A stretch of DNA of 64,000 nt from Schizochytrium sp. CCTCC M209059 (taxonomy: Eukaryota; Sar; Bigyra; Thraustochytrida; Thraustochytriidae), in the NCBI GenBank assembly GCA_000818945.1, contig KN805435.1:118444-182443 (forward strand), read 5' to 3'. A model generated the notes under the pieces. The model had not been told where the DNA came from, searched no databases, and worked only from the letters and a program-made list of their open reading frames with translations. Below, piece by piece: positions 10,221 to 18,373 of the stretch; positions within the stretch are counted from its first letter, which is position 1, and every line of letters starts with the position of its first letter. The translations under genes and the position numbers were made by a program.

Positions 10221-11552
10221 ATGCGAGACAATCCCAGAACTCTAACCACACGCGCGAGCAGGATGCAGCGACTGCTGGCAGCGAACGCAAGCGGGCGGGG
10301 CGCCGAGATGGGCCTCGGCCGCATGCGCACCGTGGCGGCCGCATCGGCGCCCCTCGAGGCGTGGTGGCGGCCGGGCCCGCAGGCGGCGGAGTCCATGCCT
10401 ACCTTGGTGCATGTTGCCGGCACGAACGGCAAGGGCTCTGTGAGCCACAAGATTGCCCTCGGGGCCGCTCAGGCGAAGCTGCGTGGAGGTCCCGTGGGTC
10501 TCTTCACATCGCCCCATGTTGGCACCTTCCGTGAGCGTATCCGTCTCGATGGTGACATGATCTCCGAAGCTCGGGCTGAGGCACTGCTCGAGGAGATCGC
10601 CGCGCTCGAGGAGCAGACGCAGCAGGACTTGACGTATTTTGAGCTGCTTACGCTCACCTCATTCTTGCACTTTGCCCACGAACGCGCTCCCGTTGCTGTC
10701 ATCGAGGCCGGCCTCGGTGGCCTAGAAGACAGCACGAACATTTTGCCAGATCCCGCTGTGTGCGTCATTACCACAATTGCCATGGACCACCAAGCTATTT
10801 TGGGAAACACGCTCGACGACATTGCTCGCGCCAAGGGCGGTATTTTTAAGAAGGATGCAGCGGTTGTCCTTGGACCTACAATTCCCGATGCCCAACTCGC
10901 CTTGCTTGAAAATCTCGCCCATTCCGTGGGTGCTGCATCCTTTGATGTTGTCAGCCGTGTTCAAGGTGAGGACGTCGACACAGAAAACACCCGCGTGGCC
11001 GCGACTGCACTGGCGAAAATGGGCGTAGACATCGACGTCGAGGACCTCTTGTGCAAGCGTCCTTTGGGTCGCTTCGAAAAAGTTGCAGAACGCGTCGTGC
11101 TGGACGCTGCGCATAACCCAGCAGCGTTTACGCGTCTTGGCGACGACCTGGCACGCTCTTTTCCCACCTCTGGGGGGTACAAGATACACGCGGTAGTGGC
11201 CATGGGGGCAAACAAAGATATTCGAGGGAGCCTTGCCGCGCTGTTTCGGACGCTTGATCTCGACGTGGCCAGCGTCACAGTCGCCCCGAGTGACAACGTA
11301 GAGCGCACGGCATCATCCATCGACCTCGCTACCGCAGCGCGAGAAGCCGCGCAAGACTGCGGATTATCGAGCTTGCGAGTCGCACACGCTGACTCTATCA
11401 CCAAGGCGTACGAGACTGTCGATTCGCTGACCACTGGCCATCGTGACGTTATTGTTGTTTGCGGTTCCTTTAATGCGCTCGGCAAGATTCGCGCCAAACA
11501 CGTTACGCAAATGTCCATGGACAAATTCAACATGAATGAGAACAAGGTTTGA
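10221..11552 (+). CDS. Folylpolyglutamate synthase / dihydrofolate synthase (FolC family)
   Basis: This Mur-ligase-fold enzyme adds glutamate to dihydropteroate or to folates, using ATP, in the cytosol or mitochondrion. The 443-residue product has the P-loop GTNGKGS at residues 67-73, the folate-binding segment LFTSPH, the ELLTLTSFLHF helix, the IEAGLGG-D-TN motif, and DHQAILGNT, the metal/carbamate region typical of FolC. The Mur-type C-terminal domain follows, with a VVLDAAHNPAA motif. Length matches the family (about 430-480). The first ATG is 10221; a second in-frame ATG at 10263 is also possible, and the Arg/Ala-rich start could be a mitochondrial targeting peptide. Whether it is bifunctional cannot be read from the sequence. 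Confidence 0.93.
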   Translation: MRDNPRTLTTRASRMQRLLAANASGRGAEMGLGRMRTVAAASAPLEAWWRPGPQAAESMPTLVHVAGTNGKGSVSHKIALGAAQAKLRGGPVGLFTSPHVGTFRERIRLDGDMISEARAEALLEEIAALEEQTQQDLTYFELLTLTSFLHFAHERAPVAVIEAGLGGLEDSTNILPDPAVCVITTIAMDHQAILGNTLDDIARAKGGIFKKDAAVVLGPTIPDAQLALLENLAHSVGAASFDVVSRVQGEDVDTENTRVAATALAKMGVDIDVEDLLCKRPLGRFEKVAERVVLDAAHNPAAFTRLGDDLARSFPTSGGYKIHAVVAMGANKDIRGSLAALFRTLDLDVASVTVAPSDNVERTASSIDLATAAREAAQDCGLSSLRVAHADSITKAYETVDSLTTGHRDVIVVCGSFNALGKIRAKHVTQMSMDKFNMNENKV

Positions 11553-11701
11553 GCTCATCTGTGTACTCTCTGTGCCCATGCAACCATGTATGCACCTACA
11601 ACAACGAGTTGGTGAGCATGAGTGCCGGAATCGAGAAAATGATGAACAATATCCACAACAACAGCATCACCTACAATAATAAGAACAACAACAATAGACC
11701 T

Positions 11702-11733
<32 letters not shown>

Positions 11734-12041
11734 TCATTGTGATTTTACAACACGAGTCAAGTCAGCATATTTCATTTTTTAGCGATTGCTATGGCGGCAT
11801 CGTGCACTGGCAATGGCTTGCACGTGGACGCCTTTGCTGTTCTTTCCGATGTCAATTAAACAAATTCGACAGATAACAAAGCAGTGGAGAATGACAACAC
11901 GAATGAAGACGAATAAAAGATAACAAACATAAATCAAAACGACAAATAAACATGAGGGTGGTAAAAATGTGCGACGAGCTTAAATGGCTGTTGAGACGCG
12001 CAAAGCAAGCTTTGAAGAACCACGGGACTGCCCCGTGCTTT
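11553..12041. other. Convergent 3' intergenic region with AGC and AAC microsatellites
   Basis: The stops of the FolC (+) and lipase (-) genes face each other across 489 bases. The spacer contains an AAC-rich stretch at about 11640-11695 and (AGC)10 at 11702-11731. Its right half is A/T-rich and looks like 3' UTR. No gene is supported. Confidence 0.6.
11702..11731. repeat. (AGC)10 microsatellite
   Basis: Ten uninterrupted AGC triplets in the 3' intergenic region. The poly-Ala or poly-Ser frames across it are shadows of the repeat. Confidence 0.95.
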
Positions 12042-13505
12042 TTACACGTCGTACATGGGGTTTTGCGCGGCTGCCATCTTCAAGTCCTTGGGGTTGACAG
12101 ATCCAGTTGACGTAGCGTTGGCAGTGGCAGCTCGCATCCTGCGGCGCCGTACAACGTAAGCGGCGCCAACCAGAGCAAGGGCAACACAGGCTCCGGCGGC
12201 TGCAGACATGACGACAAGACCACTGTTCGACGTCTGCTCAGGCTCACTCACTTCGTCCGTGCCATCACCGACGTTGGATGACCCGACGTAGGTGTTGCCC
12301 CCGCTGATGCCCCAGATACGCTCCGCGTGGTTGCTGTAAATGGCGTCGTTAGTGAGCGCGTACAAAAAGGTAAAGCCAATGACCTGAAGGTGGTCGCGGT
12401 CGACCTCCATCCAGTACCACCGTCCGGGCGCCCAGGTGCCGGTGAACTTTGTGCATCCGTTGGCTCCATTCGAGTATCCAATCTTCGGGCACTTGGACGA
12501 CTCGAATGGAACAAGACCATCGTTCTTGCGCAGATCAGACGCGACGCGCAGGCTGCCGATGATGTTCGCAAAGGGCTGAAGCAAGAGACCCATGGTCGTC
12601 TCAGCTACAGAGATGAGGCCGCAGCCGTATCCCCACTCGCACCACGGGACGTTTTGAACCGTTTGCTCGGTGGCCATGCCAAAGTAGAATGTGTTAGAGT
12701 ACGCCTGCTGGCCTTGTTGCTGGAGCTCGCGGGAGCCGTCGATGGACAAGTCGTATGGCGCGAGGTCCCTAAAGCCCATGTCAAAGATGGCGTTAGCGCA
12801 GACGCGCTCGACGTAGTCGCCAAAAGACTCGCCCGGTTGACGGCCCAGCCCAAAGTGATCAAGATCAAAGTCGTAAATGAGATCGACAAAGGTGTTGCCA
12901 GTAATGCCCGCAAAACCAAGAATGAGATCCTTGATGAGCTCCACAATGTCCTCGCCAAGAACGTCGATGAGTGGTGTGCCATCGTGCGGGGTAGAGATGG
13001 TTGTCACGGACTTGATCATGTTGCCGAGACCGGCAAAGAGAGGGCTCGTCGAGCCTGCCGAGACCTCGGCCGGCACACCCTCTTGAAGCATGACCTCAAG
13101 CTGACGGATTGTCTGACCTCCCATGGAGTGACCGATGAGGTGAATGCGCTTCGTCGTCGACCACGAAGGATAGAATCCTTGGCCCGAGTAGTCGCGACCG
13201 TATCGCTCATGGCTGTATGTGGAGCTGTGGGCGGGGCCATAGTCAACGCGGGTGCCCTTGATTTGCGCGTATAGTTCGCAGGCGCGGTCCCAGTTCGAGC
13301 TAACGGGCCCGACGGAGGCCACAAAGACATCAAAGCGGTCTCGCGGGAACTCGTCGAGCTCGGCCCAGTAGTCGATGGGGCCTAGCTCGTCGTCGCCGAA
13401 GCCAGCGAGACCGTGCACGAAAACGACGACCTCTTTGGCGCTTGTGGCGACCACCATGGCGGAGGCCGCCAGGCTTGCCATGAGCATCGCTTTTACGCCC
13501 ATCAT
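12042..13505 (-). CDS. Membrane-anchored triacylglycerol lipase, bacterial family I.5-like
   Basis: This alpha/beta hydrolase should cleave acylglycerol esters at the cell surface or in the secretory route. The 487-residue product starts with a signal peptide (residues 1-23), directly followed by the VFVHGLAGFG oxyanion region. GHSMGG carries the nucleophile Ser127. Asp329 in NDGLVP and His372 in DHLQVIG complete the triad. The loop VDYGPAHSSTYSHERYG (residues 88-103) matches the zinc-binding loop of staphylococcal and Geobacillus lipases, with His93 and His99. Unlike those secreted enzymes, it ends with a transmembrane helix (about 429-452), an Arg-rich stop-transfer and a short tail ending NPMYDV. 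ATG at 13505 (a second ATG follows immediately). The bacterial-type core suggests old lateral transfer, but that is inference. Confidence 0.88.
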   Translation of the reverse strand: MMGVKAMLMASLAASAMVVATSAKEVVVFVHGLAGFGDDELGPIDYWAELDEFPRDRFDVFVASVGPVSSNWDRACELYAQIKGTRVDYGPAHSSTYSHERYGRDYSGQGFYPSWSTTKRIHLIGHSMGGQTIRQLEVMLQEGVPAEVSAGSTSPLFAGLGNMIKSVTTISTPHDGTPLIDVLGEDIVELIKDLILGFAGITGNTFVDLIYDFDLDHFGLGRQPGESFGDYVERVCANAIFDMGFRDLAPYDLSIDGSRELQQQGQQAYSNTFYFGMATEQTVQNVPWCEWGYGCGLISVAETTMGLLLQPFANIIGSLRVASDLRKNDGLVPFESSKCPKIGYSNGANGCTKFTGTWAPGRWYWMEVDRDHLQVIGFTFLYALTNDAIYSNHAERIWGISGGNTYVGSSNVGDGTDEVSEPEQTSNSGLVVMSAAAGACVALALVGAAYVVRRRRMRAATANATSTGSVNPKDLKMAAAQNPMYDV

Positions 13506-14119
13506 TTTCTGTTTTGTTGTCTTTTCTTTTCTTTACTTTTCTTGCACGGGAGGGAGAGGTGCTCGAAGGTGCCCCTCTTTCCCTGTCTCGGGTTTTCTTC
13601 TCGTGAAGTCTTGCTTGTTCTTGTTTTTGTAGTTTTGCAATTTCGGTTTTGCAGCCTCGAGCATCGCTCGCTTTCTCGCTCACGTTCTCGCTTTGTCCCC
13701 ACCCGCTCCTCCACAGTGTATTATATATATATACGTACTGCCATCTTGCTCCTCGCGTCACGCCATGCTATCTCATGTTTTCCGCCACTGGCCGCATGAT
13801 GAGTCCGGGCAGCACCCTGCCCAGTCATGCGCGGGGCACCAGTCACCACCCGCAGGCTGCAAAAAAAAAACACGCCATCAGCCAGCTGCAGCTTACTGCC
13901 ACTCGGCAGCGGCTCGACTCGACCCAACTCGACTCGAGTTGTCGACCCGACTCGATTCGACTCGGAGTGCGCGTCGTCGTGCCATCCGTGCTTCATCACG
14001 ATCATCCTCCCGAAAGAGAAGAAGGGAGAAGAAGATCCCTGATCTTGGAGGAGAGCGGGCCCAGTTGGCAGCCCGTACCTAACGGCGCCTTCCCGAGGTG
14101 GGTCCGCGATCACTAACTT
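13506..14119. other. Lipase 5' flank and repeat-rich spacer
   Basis: Pyrimidine-rich on the plus strand near the lipase start. A short TA run lies at about 13720-13732, roughly 220 bases upstream of the lipase ATG. A run of imperfect ctcgactcga words lies at about 13913-13962. No gene is supported. Confidence 0.5.
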
Positions 14120-14212
14120 TTGGTCCCGCGCCGCCGCGGGTCACGCCACCCGCCCGAGGAAGTACGCGCGGCGCAGGCCGTTGGGCCGCAGCGAGCTTCG
14201 ACGGCTTGCGCG

Positions 14213-14275
14213 TCCCGGCGACTCGGCTGGGCTCGGCTCGGCTGGGCTCGGCTCGGCTGGGCTCGGCTCGGCCCG
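14213..14275. repeat. Tandem ggctgggctcggctc repeat
   Basis: About four copies of a 15-base unit (ggctgggctcggctc) in direct tandem, flanked by non-repetitive GC-rich DNA. Confidence 0.85.
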
Positions 14276-14319
14276 GACCCGCTGCCCAACTTGAAGTCCG
14301 CGTCCGCCTCGAAGCTCGA

Positions 14320-14546
14320 ATTGGAATTTGGATTCGAGCTTGATTTCAATTTGGAATTTGGATGTGGATTCGAACTTGAATTTGAAATCGAATTTGGATT
14401 CGAATTCGAATTTAAAGTTGAATTCGAATTCGAATCTGAGGTTGAATTTGAAGTTGAGTTTGAATTCGAATTTGAAGTTGAAGTTGAAGTTGATGTTGAA
14501 GTTGAACTTGGATTCGAATTCGAATTCGAATTCGAATTCGAATTCT
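14320..14546. repeat. Hexamer-based GAATTC/GAATTT array
   Basis: About 230 bases made almost entirely of six-base words of the type GAATTC, GAATTT, GAAGTT and GATTCG. The period is six, so two frames are open on each strand and read as Phe-Glu or Ser-Asn dipeptide repeats. The 3' end is a nearly perfect run of alternating GAATTC and GAATTCG-like words. It looks like a degenerating microsatellite, not a protein gene. Confidence 0.85.
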
Positions 14547-15367
14547 CGAGCACTTCGAAAATGTATCTTCGCCTGCGAGCTGAGCGCCTCGCCTATGAAT
14601 GGTGGCGCGGACCCATCCTCGCGCGGCGCGGCACGACGCGGCCGCGAATCGGGAGCGCGGAGGCCGCCCGTGCCTCCATGCCGCTGCTGCCTGCAGTTGC
14701 GCTTGGCTCGCGCCAGGCTGCAGCGCGGCAGGGCCAGGATTCGCTTCGCCGGTTGCAATTTCGATTCTGCCTCACAAAAAGGGGCGCGCGCCCCTTTACA
14801 AAAGATAGAAATCGGTTTATTTATAAGGAAAATATTAAAAAATCAACAATGGTCCACGAGAGACACTTGCATATGGCTTTCCATTTTGGGGGGAAGCTAA
14901 ACCAGTTGTGCGACCGTTGGCAAACCGTCGAGAAACGGCGATTTTCCGCGCGTACCATGGATGAAAAGGTTTTGCCGTGGAATTCTTGAGAGAACGCGAA
15001 GGTGGCATCGAAGCAAGGCAGGCGTGGAAACAAAAAGTCTTCGTTGAAGCCGCGGCGAGTCCACAGGGTGCTGCTAAAGGAAAAGGGACCACCCTTCAAG
15101 GACATCTCGAGGTGGTGGTCGTTAGGTTCGGAGGCCTTGGCTCGGTTTTGCACCATAGAAGCCGAGGAGGAGGCTCCACCAATGCTGCACTGCGGCTGCG
15201 CGTCACGCGCTTGCGTCCAGAGCTCATGCCGTTCCTGCTCCGGCGCAGCTCCTCGTCTATCTTGCAAATTTTAAGTCGCACGTTGTGATATGTGTTAGGC
15301 ATGCGGAAAGTGCTCTTGCAAGTGTTCTGATCGGCAAGCCGCGCATTTGGCTTAAGAGACGACGACT
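14547..15367. other. Spacer with no supported gene
   Basis: Short open frames on both strands between 14820 and 15280 have somewhat protein-like composition (for example a plus-strand frame from 14849 to 14989), but none is complete, has a recognised domain, or shows convincing splice sites. It could contain relics of a gene. Confidence 0.35.
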
Positions 15368-15889
15368 ATGGCCCATCGCAAGTCGCGCCCTGATGCTACT
15401 GCGCAAGCCGTGGATGCGATTGAATTGTCGCAAGAGTTCGAAAAGATTGGAGCCTCCGACCTCGTTGTGCCTGCATTTGAAGGCTGTCTGTCCAAGGCAA
15501 GCCAGCCTGACGCGCGCATGCCTTACGCTGATTTCGGGTAGAAAGAGTCCCAGCTCGGAGTCGTAGGCGCAAAGGCAAAACGCTGTGACGCTTCTCGTTT
15601 GCACGAACTCTCGCAGCAGAATTGGCACGAGATGACCGGTGCTCTAGTGAGAGCCATGAAACGTCTTGCTGAGACTCTTTGCCCTGCGGATCTCGCAGAG
15701 CTGCAGCGGAGAGCTCAAACTAAAGTATTCCCAGAAAGCTCGCAAGGAATTCAAGCGAAGTCCTCTTCGGGAAGCTCGCAAAGAACACAACTTAAAGCCT
15801 CTGTAAAGAGCTCGCAAACAAAGTTGCTTGACGGTTTGCTGTGTATCCCTTTCATTGATTTGTTTATTTCCAGACAAATGATGGAATAA
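15368..15889 (+). pseudogene. Unknown reading frame interrupted by one in-frame TAG
   Basis: From the ATG at 15368 the frame is open for 57 codons, meets a TAG at 15539-15541, and then stays open in the same frame for another 115 codons to a TAA at 15887-15889. Both halves have protein-like composition: the first is Asp/Glu/Ala-rich, the second holds an amphipathic segment (about 15625-15720) and a Ser/Lys/Gln-rich repeat with three SSQ-type words. The family is not recognised. Either a nonsense-mutated gene, a short 57-residue gene followed by chance open frame, or a misread base. No splice sites remove the TAG plausibly (the only GT..AG is 18 bases). Confidence 0.3.
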
Positions 15890-16039
15890 TGTTCTGACTC
15901 GCTTGTTGGCGCGGGAAGCCAGCTTTGCCGAATCCGTGCTCTTGCGACCGTGTCTTTCACATTCTTTTCCGCTCGCGGGGGATAGTGCACGCTGCCACGG
16001 CCGCGCGAAGATCGGCAAGAGACCGGTCGAGTGAGATAC

Positions 16040-16205
16040 CTTCCTACACCCATTCCCATAGACCACGCATACTTTTACTTTCTCCTTCGTCTCGTCAAGG
16101 TTCCGGGCGACGCGCAAGCAACCCATGGTATCTCAGCCACTAGAATGGAAGAGGCTGCGTCTGCGCGGAGCCACCGCTGCAGCCAGACCTGTAACACATA
16201 CGTGA
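16040..16205 (+). pseudogene. Decayed copy of the small Cys-rich secreted peptide gene
   Basis: This region aligns with the intact peptide gene at 18012-18209. The segment coding for SARSHRCSQTC (about 16158-16190 here, about 18136-18171 there) is nearly identical, and the upstream signal-peptide part (tctcgtc, gcgcaagc, acccatgg against tctcgtc, gcgcaagc, acccaggg) is recognisable. This copy has no start ATG at the matching place, has lost the middle part with two of the four cysteines, and reads on past the original stop. It is best read as a relic of duplication. Confidence 0.6.
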
Positions 16206-16358
16206 CCAATTTATACATCTTTAAGATCCATTTCCGGCCTGCCCTTGGCTTGGCGAGTGTAGCGAATTGCGACAAGTGCAGGTTAGCAATGCTGATGAGA
16301 AAGAGAAAAGTAATATTTACGTCCAATGTTCACCTGATATGGGAGATGCTCTCGCGCA

Positions 16359-16937
16359 CTAACGAAGCCTTTCAATCACAGCATCGCATGCCATGGATCC
16401 CGAAGCAGCACCAGCAATTCCACCCACAATTGCACCGACACCAGCTCCAAGGCCAGCTCCAATGGGTCCCACGATAGCTCCGAAACTTCCTCCAACCGCG
16501 GCACCGCTCGAAAACCCTGCGTAATACCCGCTTGAACGACAGACCTTTTCCTGCACTCCATCAGCGCAGTAAAATTCAATGGCAGGTCCCACAAAAGGAG
16601 CAATGGTATCAAGGCCAGAGCCCCACCTGGTCGCCCAGTGGCGGGCATACTGACCAGCTGACCTAGGTGTTTGTCCAATCCAAAGGTAATAGTTCTTAAC
16701 GAATCCCTTCAAATCCGTCGTTTGCGAGAGCTTAAATCCTGCAGTCGCAGCGACCCCACTAATGCACGCCTTTTCCCCATTGCACTTTGTGAATTCTGCG
16801 ATAAAAGCAGGGAGCTTTTGCGTAGCTGGCGTGCCGCAGAGCATTTCATTGAAGCTCTCTCTATCGAGCGCCTCGCTTGTCGTAGATAATCCTGCGACCA
16901 CAATCGAGAAGATGATAAAGACTGGCGAGGCCCGCAT
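16359..16937 (-). CDS. Small secreted glycine-zipper protein, unknown function
   Basis: The 192-residue product starts MRASPVF with a clear signal peptide (about 23 residues, ending TTSEA). The mature part has about seven cysteines in its first 125 residues, consistent with an extracellular disulphide-bonded domain. The last 55 residues are a Gly/Ala-rich glycine-zipper, with GxxxG spacing repeated several times, able to insert into or pack against membranes. No family is recognised. The frame is open upstream to 17054, but the ATG at 16937 is the one followed by a signal peptide. The 5' end of the gene, including the signal-peptide codons, is duplicated at 17421-17850. Confidence 0.65.
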   Translation of the reverse strand: MRASPVFIIFSIVVAGLSTTSEALDRESFNEMLCGTPATQKLPAFIAEFTKCNGEKACISGVAATAGFKLSQTTDLKGFVKNYYLWIGQTPRSAGQYARHWATRWGSGLDTIAPFVGPAIEFYCADGVQEKVCRSSGYYAGFSSGAAVGGSFGAIVGPIGAGLGAGVGAIVGGIAGAASGSMACDAVIERLR

Positions 16938-17420
16938 GCTGAATGGGCGGCTTGGGTTTCTTTGCTCACTTGCCTGGTTTCTTGGTTGGCTTGATGCAAT
17001 GTTATTTGAGTTGCCTGAAGCTTCGAGATTTAGGATCTGCTTGAGAGTTGACAAGCATTGCCACCGGGCTGCTCAAGACGCAGCTCGTAGATCGCTAAGG
17101 GATTGATAGGCGCTAACGTAGGCCTTTTGTTAAAGCAGACCAAAATCATAGGATGACACGATTTCTTTTCTAAAAAAGAAGAAAAAGAAAAAGAAAAAAG
17201 ATAGTTGGTAAGAAACCGTGACATGGGTTCTCCCATGCAAACCTCATCGTCTATCCAAATCGTGTCACGAAAAAGCGTCCGAGCGCTGGCTTTTACTCTT
17301 GTAAAACGAATCATGGATACCCAGGAGTCAAGGTCGCCGTGGCTCGTTCGTCAAAAAATATGTCATTTTCTTGAACAGGGTGTGCAGGTTTACATGACCT
17401 TGCCGTGGTTCGTTCGCCGG
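16901..17420. repeat. Tandem segmental duplication, unit A
   Basis: This unit matches 17421-17850 over two blocks: 16901-17045 with 17421-17580, and about 17196-17412 with 17626-17842. The identity is high, about nine bases in ten by eye. Unit A contains the 5' coding end and upstream flank of the secreted glycine-zipper gene. Between its two blocks it has about 150 bases absent from unit B. Confidence 0.85.
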
Positions 17421-17850
17421 CAATCGAGAAGATGATAAAGAAAGACTGGCGAGGCCCGCATGCTGAATGGGCGGCTTGAGTTTCTTTGCTTACTTGTTTG
17501 GTTTCTTGATTGGCTTGATGCGATGTTACTTGAGCTGGCTGAAGCTTCGAAAGTTAGGATCTCTTTGAAAGTTGATTGATAAGAACTTAAAAAAAAAAAG
17601 GAAAAAAAGAAAAAAAAAAAAAGATACCTAGTTGGCAAGAAATCGTGACATAGGTTCCCCCATGCAAACCTCATCGTCTAACCAAATCGTATCACGACAA
17701 AGCGTCCGAGCGCTGGCTTTTCTCTTGTAAAACGAGTCATGGATACCCAGGAGTCAAGGTCGCCGTGGCTCGTTCGTCAAAAAATATGTCATTTTCTTGA
17801 ACAGGGTGTGCAGGGTTACACAACCTTGCCGTGGTTCGTTCACGGGCTTG
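17421..17850. repeat. Tandem segmental duplication, unit B, with truncated gene start
   Basis: Second copy of unit A. On the minus strand it carries the MRASPVF start of the secreted glycine-zipper gene (near 17461), but a four-base insertion (gaaa) compared with unit A shifts the frame and the rest of the gene is absent. The two homologous blocks are separated by an A-rich stretch (17588-17625). A third, more diverged copy of the right-hand block is visible at about 17886-17946. Confidence 0.8.
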
Positions 17851-18011
17851 AAATAAATTTCCGTCCAAGAGGGTATGCAAACTAGCGACGTCGCCGCGGC
17901 TCGATCACCAGAAAAAAGCCAATTTCTCAAAAAGAGAGTGTGAAGGCTTGAGCTACCTGCTAGCAGAACCAGATTGCCGTGGCAGAGACTCTGGAGCAAG
18001 ATCAAGGCTAC

Positions 18012-18209
18012 ATGATGCGCACAATGAATGTTCTCTTCTGTCTCGTCCTGGTTCTGATTAGCGCGCAAGCGACCCAGGGAGGACCCGTCTGCTACCATGC
18101 CTGTGTGGCCGGGAGCTCGGCTATTGGGACGGGGGAGTCTGCGTCAGCGCGGAGCCACCGCTGCAGCCAGACCTGTGACACGGTGGACCGATTCATGGGA
18201 AACAAGTAG
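18012..18209 (+). CDS. Small cysteine-rich secreted peptide
   Basis: A 65-residue product starting MMRTMNVLFCLVLVLISAQA, a good signal peptide, followed by a mature part of about 42 residues with four cysteines in the pattern CxxxC...CxxxC. The two CxxxC units suggest two disulphides in a helical-hairpin arrangement. The family is not recognised. The ATG pair at 18012 is the first in frame. A decayed copy lies at 16040-16205, so the locus has duplicated at least once. It could be an antimicrobial-like, signalling or adhesion peptide; the sequence does not decide. Confidence 0.5.
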   Translation: MMRTMNVLFCLVLVLISAQATQGGPVCYHACVAGSSAIGTGESASARSHRCSQTCDTVDRFMGNK

Positions 18210-18373
18210 ATGTGCCACTTAACATTTATAATGTCCATTCATTCTTCTTTGTTGAGTTTGAACAGGAACAAAGATTGAAGGAATCGTTATTATCGTTGTC
18301 GTTGTCGTTGTCGTTGATAGCAATTTTGCTGCTCTCTTTGTTTCTTCATGAAAAAAAAAGAAGGGAGAGTGTT

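Noticed and set aside
12327..13274. A 315-codon plus-strand frame inside the lipase gene
   Set aside because: Antisense shadow; the lipase has a complete catalytic triad on the other strand.
14120..14989. Long open frames on both strands across the GAATTC-like array (Phe-Glu and Ser-Asn repeats)
   Set aside because: Both are products of the six-base repeat period; no domain, no conserved flank, and both strands are equally open.
15538..15557. An 18-base intron removing the TAG at 15539
   Set aside because: Far below any plausible spliceosomal intron length; all other introns here are at least 67 bases.
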